Assembly (NCBI GenBank): GCA_013398295.1
Contig: VZSF01008885.1
Location: 248,001 to 312,000 of the forward strand
Direction of reading: 5' to 3'
From: Chionis minor
Taxonomy: Eukaryota; Chordata; Aves; Charadriiformes; Chionididae
Length of the DNA: 64,000 bases
This document shows, in pieces, positions 38,109 to 48,565 of this stretch (its first letter is position 1; every line of letters begins with the position of its first letter). The notes beneath the pieces are model-generated. The model did not search any database. It saw only the letters and a list, made by a program, of their open reading frames with translations, and had not been told where the DNA came from. Both the position numbers and the translations under genes were made by a program.

Positions 38109-39180
38109 TGTTGGGTTTACATGGCAAGGTTTTAGTAGGGATTGGAGATGCAGGGTGCATCTCTGAGGGGTGCCTTCTGTGATCTGCCCCATGTCAGACA
38201 GAGACAGCTCTAAGAAGGATCTGATGCTGGCCAAAGCTGAGTCCATCAGCAGTGCTGGTGGCATCTCTGTGATAATATGTTTAAGAAAGGGTAGGAAATG
38301 CTGCATGGCAGCTGTAAGCAAATGTATGAGAAAGAGCCCTGCAGGTGCCAAGACCAGTGAAAAAGGAGGAGGAGGAGTTGCTCCAGGCACCAGAGCAGAG
38401 ATGCCCCTGATGCCCATGGAGAAGACCACTTTGTCCCCTACAGTTCATGGAGGACTTCAGCGGAGCAGATATCCATGCTGCAGACTGTGGAGGACCCTAT
38501 GTGACAGCAGATGGATGTACCCTGAAGGAAGCTGCACCTCGTGGAAAGCTCACACTAAAGCAGGCTCCTGGCAGGAACTGCAGCCCATGGAGAGAAGCCC
38601 CCGCAGAAGCAGATGTTCTGGCAGGACCTGTGTCCCTGTGAGGGACCCAAGCTGGAGCAGTCTGTTCCTGAATGACTGAAGCCTGTGGGAAGGATCCATG
38701 CTGGAGCAGTTCTTGAAGAATTGCAGTCCATGGGAAGGACCCATGTTGGAGCATGCCCCATGGGAGGGACCCATCCCTGAAGCAAGGGAACAGTGTGAGG
38801 AGGGAGGAGCAGCAGAGATGAAGTGTTATGAACTAACCACAACCCCCATTCCCCATTCCTTTGTGACACTTAGAGGGAGGAGGTAGAAGAATCAGGAGTG
38901 AAGCTGAGCCTGGGAAGAAGCGGGGATGGAGGGAAGGTGGTTTTAGTTTTATTTTTTTATTTCTCACTATCCTATCCTGTTATTAATTGGCAATAAAGTA
39001 AATCCATTTCCCCAAGTTGAGTCTGTTTTGCCCATTGTGGTAGCTAGTGGTTGATCTCTGTGCCCGTACCTCGACCCATGAGCTGTTTCATGACATCTTG
39101 CCCCCCTGTCCTGCTGAGGAAGAGGAGCAAGAGAGCGGCTTGGTGGGTACCTGCCAGCCAGCCAAGGTTAATCCACTCCA
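38109..39180 (+). mobile_element. Solo LTR of avian ERVL-type endogenous retrovirus
   Basis: It begins TGTTGGGTTTACATGGCAAGG and ends near CAAGGTTAATCCACTCCA, matching the termini of a very common avian ERVL-class LTR. Inside are the family's imperfect repeats of the form CATGGGAAGGACCCATGTTGGAGCA (about 38670-38790). These are followed by a TTTTATTTTTTTATTTCTCACTATCC tract, a polyadenylation signal AATAAA at 38992-38997, and a U5-like stretch. No gag/pol/env sequence is adjacent, so this is a recombined solo LTR. Open frames within it (up to 169 codons, both strands) are LTR sequence, not genes. A clear target-site duplication was not found. Confidence 0.85.
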
Positions 39181-39351
39181 AGCTCACAGCTGGCCTGTCG
39201 TCTGACCAACTCAAAGTGAAGGCAGAGAAGCTTGAGCCTGCCCTGTAGACGTGCCCTTATAGTGGATTCCTTTATCACACTTCCTGAAATTTTCAAAATG
39301 TTTATGGTGTCCTCTGAACATGCTTGTGAAATAAAGAAGTGATAAAACTGC

Positions 39352-39412
39352 CATTTTCTCCGGAGAACTATGATACAAGGAGACCGAATGGTTCACCCAA
39401 AATTGCACAGTG
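39352..39412 (-). repeat. Possible MIR-like remnant
   Basis: GACCGAATGGTTCACCCAAAATTGCACAG resembles the antisense core GACTTGCCCAAGGTCACACAG. It is weak and short. Confidence 0.25.
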
Positions 39413-40112
39413 AACGTTGTCCAAGCCTCTTGCTTGTAAACTGCAGCACTAATCTCCAGAGCTTGCTTTATTGCTCTGTTTGTAATAGAAGAAACCTCCC
39501 CCTTGAAGTCCTTAACAGAAAGTTTTAACTGCTATTAAACAAAAAAAGTTTCCAACAAGTGATAGAGATCACAACGGCACTCTGACCACAACAGCACTCT
39601 GACCACATACCTGTCATCATTAACTATAAATAAGACAATCCAGAGATGAGATGTATACTCTCAGCTATATCGAAATACATTGGAATGGATTTGATAAGGA
39701 ATATTGTTTACTTAAAATGGGTTTGTTTCTTTGGTATATGTGTGCAGCAAGTATCAGAAGTTATAATTCATCATTAACTATATACAGGGATCTTAATGGA
39801 CAGTCTCCTGAGCAAGGTGAGGTCTGTAGAAGATGGTAGACCTCATAGACACTGGTGCTGTTTTCTAGGGCCAAATGAGTGTACTAGTTGTAAAGCTGAA
39901 TTGAGTTTTATTAATAGAAATGTTCAGTAGAAAGCAAATCTGTCACAGAATGAATACTAGATTCACTAGAATGTGGATATTCTTGCCACTTTCTGGCAGT
40001 TCAGGAACAACATTATATTATTCACATAATCAAATAAAACAATTGAATATTGAACCACCATGCAAAGCAAGTGTTCAGAGATCTTAACTGAATAACTGTG
40101 AGTAATAAATTA

Positions 40113-40181
40113 ACTGCTCAATGCAGGGGGGTTGGACTAGATGACCTTTAAATGTCTCTTCCAACCCGAACTATTCTATGA
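40113..40181 (+). mobile_element. Short CR1 3'-end fragment
   Basis: About 70 bp matches the last part of CR1 on the + strand: GGGGGTTGGACTAGATGACC, CTCTTCCAACCCGAACTATTCTATGA. Only the terminal 3' tail is retained, which is the usual outcome of severe 5' truncation during CR1 insertion. Confidence 0.8.
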
Positions 40182-41249
40182 ACTTGGAAAAATCAGGATT
40201 TGTTCTGAAGCTTTTGCAAGCAGAGAAGTTGGATCAATCCTTCGGGTATTAGCAGTACTATTAGTGGTTTGCTTTTTCTGAAAATAGAGCATAACATACT
40301 TCTGAATCTTTCTAATTTGACTTCATTACAGCTTTGTGATTTGAAAAAATAGACAAGAGACTTTAGGAGATGGATTTAAAAGAAAATGGAAAAGCAAACC
40401 TCTATGACCAATACACTGGCTCATTAACACAACTTTCTGTTGCTTTCTGCTTCTTAGTAGAGAGCATTGCAATGACAGCAGACTTGTTTCTTTTCACCTT
40501 TGTCAGAAAATCAGACAGATACCTACTTTCAAGTTTTTTAATCTGTCCATACGAAGTTTTAGGGAGTATCATATGTGTGGTTGAGGAAGAGGATCAACTA
40601 TGCACTTGACAGTCAACTATCATTCTGAATGTCTATCGTTTCTAATGTCATCCTTATTTTACTAAGTCAAGATTAAGGCTGTACAAAAATGGACTTAGGT
40701 CTTTTTCTTATTTCCAGCTGTCTTCTCAGGTAGGATTAATTTTGGCAGTAGTCTCTCAAGAGAAATATTTGCCAGCTCTTAACACAACTATGAGAAACGC
40801 CTCATTAATGGTGTGGATCTTGGAATAGATCCAGTATCTGAATAGACTCAGGGACATCTTCATCTCTGCCTGGGTAGATTAGGTCTTAACTACTCTGATC
40901 TTCATCCTGTAGACAGCCAGCCATAGCACCTCCATGATATAATGTGTGTGCAAAATAAGAAAAAAAAATATTAATAATTCTTTGAACCTCACATGCAATG
41001 AATAGCACAAAGGAAGTGTGAGAATCCCTCTTAGTTCAGCCTCTTTTGTATATACAGAGAAGTTTTAGCCATCTTTTCCAAAAGGAAAATGACTTGAGAA
41101 ATTTTAACTGAAATACAGCTATAGCTATACTTTGTCAATTCACAAGCTTGGAAGGGATCAGTAACAGGAGAACTAATGTGACAGCACATTTATCTTTTTA
41201 AATTTATATGTAGATTTAATGATCTCTGAAAAGCAGATGATTGCCTTTT

Positions 41250-41652
41250 TCTAATCACAGGCTCTTGAGATCATCTTGTCCAACCTCCCCCTGCTCAAGC
41301 AGGGTCAGCCAGAGCTAGTTGCCCAAGACCACGTCCAGCTGGGTTTTTAAAATCTCCACAACCTCTCTGGTAAACCTGTTCCAGTGTTTAAACCCCCTCA
41401 CAGTAAAAAAGTATTTCCTTGTGTTCAGGTGAAATTTCCTGTGCCCATTGTCTCTTGTCATATCAGTGAGCACCACTGAGAAGACCCTGGCTCCCTCTTC
41501 TTCATTCCCTCCCATCAAGTATTTAGACAGCTTGATTAAGATCCCCTCAAGCCTTCTCTTCTCCAGACTAAACAGTCACAGGTCTCCCAGCCTTTCCTCA
41601 TAGGAGAGATGCTCCAGTCCCTTCATCGTCTTTGTTGCCTGGTGCTGGACTT
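41250..41652 (-). mobile_element. CR1 LINE fragment (ORF2 C-terminus and 3' tail)
   Basis: On the minus strand the frame at 41315-41518 shows the familiar CR1 ORF2 C-terminal signature: FHLNTRKYFFTV, then HWNRFTREVVE and LKTQLDVVLGN. The 3' UTR then reads toward lower coordinates (GAGGTTGGACAAGATGATCTC on the minus strand). Small deletions relative to other avian copies shorten the ORF end. The fragment abuts a second CR1 in the same orientation (41711-42588) and looks like a different, older subfamily. Confidence 0.88.
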
Positions 41653-41710
41653 AGCATGTTTTCCCTCATGTCTGATCAAAGAGGTCTGGAAGCATTATGG
41701 GTATGTATTA

Positions 41711-42588
41711 GAATCACAGAATCATAAAATCATAGAATCATCTAGGTTGAAAGGGACCTTTAAGATCATCCAGTCCAACCATCAGCCTAACACTGCCAAA
41801 AACCACCACCAAACCACGTCCCTGAGCTCCACGTCTAGCTGTCTTTTAAATACCTCCAGGGGTGGCGATTCCACCACTTCCCTGAACAGCTTGTCCCAAT
41901 GTTTGATAATGGTTTCTATGAAGAAATTTTTCCTAATATCCATCCCTTGGTGCAACTTGAGGCCATTTCCTCTTGTCCTATCGCTTGTTACTTGGGAGAA
42001 GAGATTGAATCCCCCCCCTTGCTACAACCTCCTCTCAGGTAGTTGTAGAGAGCCATAAGGTCTCCCCTCAGCCTCCTTTTCTCCAGGCCAAACAACTCCA
42101 GTTCCCTCAGCTGCTCCTCATAAGACTTCTCTACGCCCTTCACCAGCTTCATTGCCCTTCTCTGGACTCGCTCCAGAACCTAAATGTCTTTCTTGTAGTG
42201 AGGGGCCCAAAACAAAACACAGTATTCGAGGTGGGGCCTCACCAGTGTCGAGTACAGTGGGACCATCACTTCCCTAGTCCTGCTCCCCACTATTCCTGAT
42301 ACAAGTCAGGATGCTGTTGGTCTTCTTGGCCACCTGGGCACACTGCTGGCTCATATTCAGCCGGCTGTCGACCAACACCTCCAGGTCCTTTTCTGCCAGG
42401 CAGCTTTCCAGCCACCCTTCCCCATGCCTGTAGCGCTGCTTGGGGTTGTTGTGACGGAAGTGCAGGACCCGGCACTTGGAGTTGTTGAACTTCATACCAT
42501 TGGCCTTGGCTCATTGATCCAGCCTGTCCAGATCCCTCTGTAGAGCCTTCCTACCCTCAAGCAGGTTGACACTCCCACCCAAAATTAG
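41711..42588 (-). mobile_element. CR1 LINE fragment with intact 3' end
   Basis: The 3' end keeps the tail of near-octamer repeats (ATGATTCTATGATTTTATGAT on the minus strand, 41711-41740), followed by the conserved CR1 end. The minus frame at 42274-42495 is ORF2 C-terminal coding sequence: [13 protein letters not shown], then [22 protein letters not shown] and [14 protein letters not shown] frameshift near 42290 and an in-frame stop near 42181 break it. The copy is 5'-truncated at about 42588. It is the best-preserved transposon in the window. Confidence 0.93.
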
Positions 42589-43374
42589 TACAGAAGTTAT
42601 TGCTGTCCTGTTCTGAGGCATTTTAAATAAAAGAAATATCAATTAATTTTAAATTTGTAATTGACTAAAGCATTTCTGTTCTCCCGTTCAATGTTGGAGA
42701 TCTAAAGTAACTATTGGACTTCAGTACCTGTCTCCAGATGTAACTGGAAGTTGAATTTTTTGTGTATTCTATGTAAAACCAGCTACAGAAAAGAAGCATA
42801 AACTAGACCTATCATTTAAAGTAGCTGAAGCAGCAAAACTTTTTTTTTTTTCTTTTTACATGGACCATAGGGAGAACAGAGAGCCAGAATTTTGGTTTCA
42901 GTTACGTTAAACTAAATCCTACATGCTATGTTTTCATATGCAGAGTAATTGCTGGGTGGCCTTCGAAGCAAGAAGTTGCTGCAGCTCTTTAGTTGTATCG
43001 CAGCTGGGGTTGCTGTTGCTGACCGTAGCACCTTCGCCTTCTGTAGTCAGAACTTTCCTATTGTAGGAGGAAAGGAGTGGTGTTCTCTCCTCCTCCCCTG
43101 ACACACGGGTATTACTGTATGTAACCAAGTCCCTGACAAGACTGATTAGCCTGTAATCAAGAATGTCCCATTTGGCTAGATAGGCTAGGGAACCCATGGT
43201 GCCTGAGAAGTGAGATGTTGTGAGTGAGAGCTCCTGGATTTGTCCTGGGTGCACATTTAGCTTTGACCCAGATGTGACTCTGAGCAGCAAGTTTTAGAAG
43301 GGATGCTTTTCAATCCGTGATATGATACAATGTGTGGGACTGATGATGTCTTTGGTACTCATCCCCCCAAGCGC

Positions 43375-43411
43375 TGTGTGCATGTCTGCATGTGTGTGTG
43401 CACGTGTACGC
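43375..43411. repeat. TG/CA-rich microsatellite
   Basis: Imperfect TGTGTG/CATG/CACGTG alternation, about 35 bp. Confidence 0.75.
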
Positions 43412-46266
43412 CCATAACCAGAGTGTTTAATGCCATCAAAATCGTAAAAACATATAAACTTGAGATGCTCCTTGCTGAATAGCAAATACCATTCAACTTC
43501 ATGGTTCCGCTTTAGTCAGTCAGTCACTAGTCGTACAATATGTACCTGTTCTTGATGCCAAAAAATGTCTGCAGTCATATTCAGCCTATTATGTTCTATT
43601 ACTGAAAAATATTCTTCTACCTTTTTAAAAAAAATAAAACCCCCTCTCTTTGCATTTACTTTTCCTAAAATGGAAAGAAGTTAACAAAGACACTGATGAC
43701 AAACTGTTATTTTTTCTCTCCTTTCACCTACCTACCAATTAAAATCTCACATATCTGATCAGCTGTCATCCATATTTCCTTGCATTGTCACCACACTTAC
43801 TTATTTTGTGTTTCTAGTAGTGCCCATAAAGGAAAGAAACTCACAAAGAACTAATTGAGAGGATGAGGTACAGAAAACCACAAGGGGAGCTTTCTAATTG
43901 TACACAGGTGAGTCAAAAACCATAGTACAGTAGAATTCAGTCGAAAATGCACAGACTAGAGAGAGCAAGGGACTTGTAGCTGAGTTCAAGGAGGTCAGCC
44001 AGTAAAGAAAACCGATGTGGGGAAAAAAGCCTAGAGGCAATTGCCCGATATGCTTATATGTAAATGAGAAACGAGAATGATGGGAGAGACCAAGTAAAGG
44101 ACAGTGAAAAGCCGATGCAAGATAAGTTAGGAGAGAGGTGAGTAACGAATATGTTGCGACAGTGGCTGAGGAGTCAGCATAGCAATGCAAACAGGGAAAT
44201 GACATGAACAGATTGATGGGAAAGAAAGATGATTTTGGTGGAGATAGATACTTTATGTTTATATGTCAGTAGCACAGGTGGTATTTCCCATGATATGTAA
44301 GCAGAGGAAACCATGGACCTTTGAGAAGCTTTTGAGGTAATAGCATTAGAGATTTGCTAAAAGGTGATAGAGTTCTTTTCTGAAGTTAAAAAATCTGAGG
44401 CTACAGTTTAATGGATCAAAAATTATAAACAAAGGAAGATCTATTAGATGTTAGACATGTGTAATGGGAACAATGATCTGTATTTCCTATATTATATTCA
44501 AATAGCTGTGGAGAGACTGTTTAGTGTGAGGTCTACGACATTTTCTTAAGCACTTCTGGCATAGCCAAGTATGAAGAGCCATCTGAGAGCAAAATAGCAT
44601 TGGGGGTGGGGAGGGCGTTCTCGGAGCAGAGGAACTAGGTATGATAAGGATTGTGAAATGAAGCTGGTCACACAGTATTAGAGTAGGAATCACAGTTTGG
44701 GGGAGATTTCCGGCTGTACAAAACAACATCTATTACCCTTTTGTGCTTCTGGAAATTTACTATGCTTCAGTTGATAAATCTTCACCATCCTCATCTTGAT
44801 CAGAACTTCCATTTCCAAACTCAATGAAAACTACTCACCCAACAAGTTCACAATCCTGCAAGCAAACCCTCTGGACACTGCCTTGGCCATTCTCTGAAGA
44901 ATTAGGACTACAATATAAATCTTGTGGTGGAAAGGCAAGAGGAGCACCTGCCTGCTGCGCTCCAGCTGTTGTAGAGAATATGCACGCTCTCTGCTTCAAA
45001 TTTTTTTGTTGATTCTCGTTTGCAAAACTTTTCTGTTGTATTTTTCTGCTTAACGATCATCACCTGCCTGGTAATGGACTGAGGCAGGGTGAACATGGTA
45101 TGCTGCCTGTTTTGAGGATTCAGGCCAGTAGGACTGCTGTAGAAAAGGATACATGGGAAATGGTAACACCCAGCAGTAGAAACGTTGTACCTCCTACAAT
45201 AACAATTTCTATTCGTATTGAAGAATGAATCTGAAAGAAACCTTTCATTGTGCAGCCTTGCTAGATACTTCCCACAATAAACCTGATAGCAATGGAAAAG
45301 TTTCCTTAGTAGATCTAGTCTGAGGTAGGATTTAGCCGGTAATGAATTAGACAACTGTAAGGCCACTTGGGATTTTTTGCTATATGTTGCTCTACCTTAT
45401 ATCCTTTACAACCCAGTCTGGCTCATCCAAAATTCCCAGTAATGTCAGTGGGAATAAGATTGTAGAAAAAATCAAGAAAAAGATTGTAGAATCTGGCTCC
45501 TCAGGCAAGTGCATAAGTGTGTATCTGCAACTATACCTTAACAGATCTGCTCGAACTAGCACTAGCCTTGCTAAGCACCACTGGAACAGCAGAGCTCTCC
45601 TCAGACCACCCACTGCTGCTATCCCAGCAAGAAACTTGCTGCACATGAGAGCAGGCTGCCAGCGGTGAGCTCAGTGCTGCCGTGACTGCACCGCTAGTAA
45701 TTCTCATGGGCATCAGCCATAAAAGGATCTTCACGACATCTTCTAAGTCCTGAGAGCTCCTATGAGCAGTTAACAAACCTCAGCACAGCGACTTGCAGAA
45801 GATACTTAACATCTCGTGAAATTTGACTCACACGTGTCCAGCAACTTGATTCTGACCTTAATACTCTTATCGAATGTTTAATGAGAAACTGTGGCTTGCA
45901 CAGTGTGAATCTTAAATCCGCCTTTACAAAGACACACCAAGCCAGCTCCTACCAGTAGGCTGGAGCATGCTCTGAGCCGCTGGCCTGCAGGCCCTGCGGC
46001 AGCTGGAGCACAGGAGAGCAGCAAACAGCCCCTGAAAGCGCTGCTCTTCAGCAGAGCGTCAGTCCCTTTACTTCAGCATATCAGGAGACACGTATCTGTG
46101 GAAGGTTGCTGTGTTCCCTTGAGTTCACCAGCTTCCGCTTTTCGAGAGGGTGGTTGGTGAAGCTCTCCCTGCCTCTATTTCCCCATCTTGCTGAGGCAGA
46201 GCTCTTTGGGATTTCCTGGAGAAAGGTACTAACTGCTAAGCTTATGGTGGCATCTTTTTGTGGATC

Positions 46267-46310
46267 TTTTTTTTTTTCTTTCTTTCTTTCTTTCTTCCTT
46301 TCTTTTTCTT
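46267..46310. repeat. (TTTC)n microsatellite
   Basis: A T-run followed by four to five CTTT units, then degenerate pyrimidine sequence. Confidence 0.92.
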
Positions 46311-46894
46311 CAATGCCAGGGTGTGATTCTACTGATCAAATGCTCTTGTTTCCCTGTATGCAAACCTGCTGGAAGTCATGGGAGTATTCTGGAATCAGTG
46401 AGAGGAGAATTTGGCTCTGGGTTTCAACCCTATCAGATCCATAAAGCCTGCTTATGAGTTGTAGTAAAAGGAGGGTTCTGCATCTCTGTAAAGATGCAGT
46501 GAGAAAAACCAAAAATTGAGAAGCACTAGGTATACCTGGCTCAACTTGAGCGGACCCAGGTGTTATCCTAGCTTGTAAAGCACACAGCAATCACATCTGC
46601 AGAGCTTCTCCGAGGGAAGCACTGCCTGAAGTAAATCCCCAGGTACAGTCTTGCCAGCTCTCTTCTACAAGAAGCCCAGCTTAGCATTGGAGACCTCATT
46701 TTGTTGGACAGTATAAACTTTTAGTAAGTAGTAGGCGATTTCTGTTCCAAACAGGTCGCATTATAAGCCCCTGGTCTTTCCAATGCTTACATGCTTGCTT
46801 AACTTTGCATCTCTGAACTGTCCCTTTTAAGTCAATGAGATTACTCACATGCATAAAGTTATGCCTAATTTTTTTTTTTTTTTTTTTTTTTTTT

Positions 46895-46920
46895 NNNNNN
46901 NNNNNNNNNNNNNNNNNNNN
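46895..46920. other. Assembly gap (26 N) inside a poly-T run
   Basis: N bases occupy 46895-46920 between runs of T on both sides (from 46869, resuming to 46935). The run length is therefore unresolved, and sequence may be missing immediately 5' of the IKZF1 CpG island. A further single N is at 47524. Confidence 0.99.
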
Positions 46921-46979
46921 TTTTTTTTTTTTTTTGTAATGTGAGAGCACAGATAAAGATGGGATGTGAGGAGGGAAGC

Positions 46980-47020
46980 ATTATCCTCATCTTGCAGTTG
47001 AGGAACTGAAGCACAGCAGA
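46980..47020 (-). repeat. MIR-like remnant next to the IKZF1 CpG island
   Basis: ATTATCCTCATCTTGCAGTTGAGGAACTGAAGCACAG resembles the antisense MIR segment ATTATCCCCATTTTACAGATGAGGAAACTGAGGCACAG. It is only about 40 bp, so chance similarity is possible. Confidence 0.4.
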
Positions 47021-47169
47021 TCTTGATCCTCTACAGCCTGTGTATGTGCTTAAGCAAACGAGTAATTTCCGTCAGGTTCACCGTGCCCTCCGGACTGAAG
47101 CGTAAGGTCCGGATTTCAGTGACTGTCTCTGCCACCCATTTTAAGTAAGTTACTTAAGTTCTGATCCCG

Positions 47170-47948
47170 TGGCGCTCAGTTCAAGTGGCTGAAAGGCGCG
47201 GGACGCGATTTGCACGGGACGCGAAGGGCCGGGTAGAGACGAGGGAGGATGATCCGACCCCTTTCAGCCGGGTTCGAGGCGTTACAGGTGGATGGGGGAT
47301 GTCTGCAGCCGACGGCAGGTGACACCCAGCCGCACCGCTGCCTCCGGGCGCTGCCCGCCGCGCTGGCGGACCTCGAAGCCCCGGCGCCGCGCGAGCCCGG
47401 CCCCTCTCCCGCGCCCCCGGCTCGCCCGCCCGGTAAAAGCACCTCGCCAGGTAACGACCCCCTCCCCGGGGTCCGCCGCCCGCCCGGCCGCGCCGCCGCT
47501 CAGGCGGCACCTGCGGGGCGGGGNCCCCGAGCGGCTGCGGCGAGGGGGTGAGGAGGGGCCGCGCGGAGCCGGCGCTGTCGGGGAGAAGTTGTCGAGAGCG
47601 TAAAGTGCGAGACCGCGGAGCCCAACAAGCAGGTCGTCCCATCCCATCCCTTTCTTCCCTTCCTCCCCGTGCCGCCCGGTTTTCCATTATTTTTTTAATT
47701 ATTGTGTTGGGGTTTTTTTTATTAATTTTAAACTTGGAAACGTTGCGCCGCAGTTTGGGTGTAATCCGGGCGTTTTGGAGATGAGCGGCCATGAGGCGCT
47801 GGCCGAGAAGGGGCGTTCGTTGACGGGAAGGGGAGGGAAGCGTTGCCCCCGCGCAGGAGCGGGCGCGGACCGGTCAGCTGCGGCGCTTCGGCTCCTTCCA
47901 AGCCCGAGCTGAAACTGCTTGCGCCTGTAATCTGCAAAGGGGAGGCAG
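47170..47948 (+). other. IKZF1: Candidate non-coding exon 1 of IKZF1 (boundaries uncertain)
   Basis: Inference: the IKZF1 transcript should start in this CpG island and splice to the acceptor at 60147. Candidate + strand donors are CAG|GTGACA (exon end 47318), CAG|GTAACG (end 47450) and CAG|GTACGG (end 47948). The last two fit the consensus best. Two or more alternative first exons are possible, as known for mammalian Ikaros. A short ATG frame at 47780 (44 codons, starting MSGHEALAEK) would be an upstream ORF if the transcript extends to 47948. The transcription start cannot be placed from sequence alone. Confidence 0.4.
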
Positions 47949-47960
47949 GTACGGGGGTGG
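47170..47960 (+). promoter_or_regulatory. IKZF1: CpG island, probable IKZF1 promoter and exon 1 region
   Basis: This is the densest CpG block of the window, very GC-rich between about 47200 and 47620, with a second GC-rich part at 47750-47960 after a short T-rich stretch. It lies about 12.5 kb upstream of the first coding exon on the same strand; mammalian IKZF1 has a CpG-island promoter and non-coding exon 1 at a comparable distance. No TATA box is evident, as usual for such promoters. An unresolved base sits at 47524. A poly-T assembly gap at 46895-46920 lies just 5', so the upstream edge may be incomplete. Long open frames here on both strands (up to 203 codons) are expected from GC-rich DNA and are not called as genes. 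Confidence 0.75.
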
Positions 47961-48512
47961 TTATAGCCATTAGGAACTTGTGAAATTAGCGGCCCCTGTG
48001 CGCCTGGGGGGAACGGCGTTAGAGGAGAAGTTGCTGACTTCCGAATAGCGGTGCCACCAGAAGTTTTTTCTCCTTGCCATACAGCCTGTCCCAGCTGGAG
48101 GTTTTTCTTTCACCCTGCTCCCCAGAGTTACCCGCTCCGTGAAGGGACGGTTTTACTCTGTAGTCATTCTAAAAGAAGATGCGTGTAGTTAGAAACTGTG
48201 TGTGAAGAAACGACTTCTCGCTGCAGCAGTCGATTCTAAGGAAACTTTTAATTTTGTGCTTCAAGAAACCTGATTACTTCTTGGATTACTTTTCTACCTT
48301 GCTCTAGAAGGTATGGTAACGCTGCCAGATGTCGTGCAAAGCATTCTGCTTCCAAAATTGTTAAAAGTTAATAATACTGTGTCAGGAAAAAATTGTAGCT
48401 CACGATTGCAATTTATCTCAAAAAAGTGATGTTTTGTGGAATGCGAGAATTTTTAGACTGGTATGGCCACTGGCTTAAACTATGTCAATTATTGTAGAGG
48501 AATATAATATTG

Positions 48513-48565
48513 TTTCTTTTTTCTTTTCATCTTTTTTCTTTCTTCTTTTTTTTTTTTCCCCCCCT
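48513..48565. repeat. Pyrimidine tract (T/C-rich)
   Basis: Fifty bases of almost only T and C ending in a T-run and CCCCCCC, within IKZF1 intron 1. Confidence 0.88.

Larger units (their letters stand above)
39181..41249. other. Intergenic, no gene recognised
   Basis: Contains a 17-nt direct tandem duplication at 39571-39604, a possible MIR trace at 39352-39412 and the short CR1 tail at 40113-40181. The remainder is unique AT-rich sequence with short unrecognised frames. Confidence 0.5.
42589..46894. other. Intergenic between CR1 and the IKZF1 promoter
   Basis: No exon recognised. A 118-codon minus frame at 42934-43290 and a 152-codon minus frame at 44908-45366 have no recognisable domain. 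The purine-rich stretch at about 43890-44360 resembles, weakly, antisense old-LINE sequence (GGGAAATGACATGAACAGATT). Microsatellites lie near 43.4 and 46.28 kb. Confidence 0.4.

Noticed and set aside
38001..38869. Open frames of 104-169 codons on both strands
   Set aside because: Most lie wholly within the ERVL-type LTR; the 142-codon minus-strand frame (38001-38429) overlaps it by three quarters. LTRs of this family carry such non-coding frames, and no retroviral protein domain is present.
41609..42058. 149-codon + strand frame
   Set aside because: It is antisense to the CR1 element at 41711-42588 and has no independent coding signature.
42934..43290. 118-codon minus-strand frame containing ERTPLLSSYN
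   Set aside because: No family is recognised, no splice or promoter context supports it, and such lengths occur by chance in 64 kb.
43890..44360. Possible second L2 fragment on the minus strand
   Set aside because: Only one phrase near 44195 resembles old LINE sequence, and the frames do not show RT or C-terminal motifs in order.
47181..47792. 203-codon minus-strand open frame over the CpG island
   Set aside because: GC-rich DNA has few stop codons. Similar frames exist on the opposite strand, the translation is arginine/proline/glycine-rich without any domain, and it spans an N.
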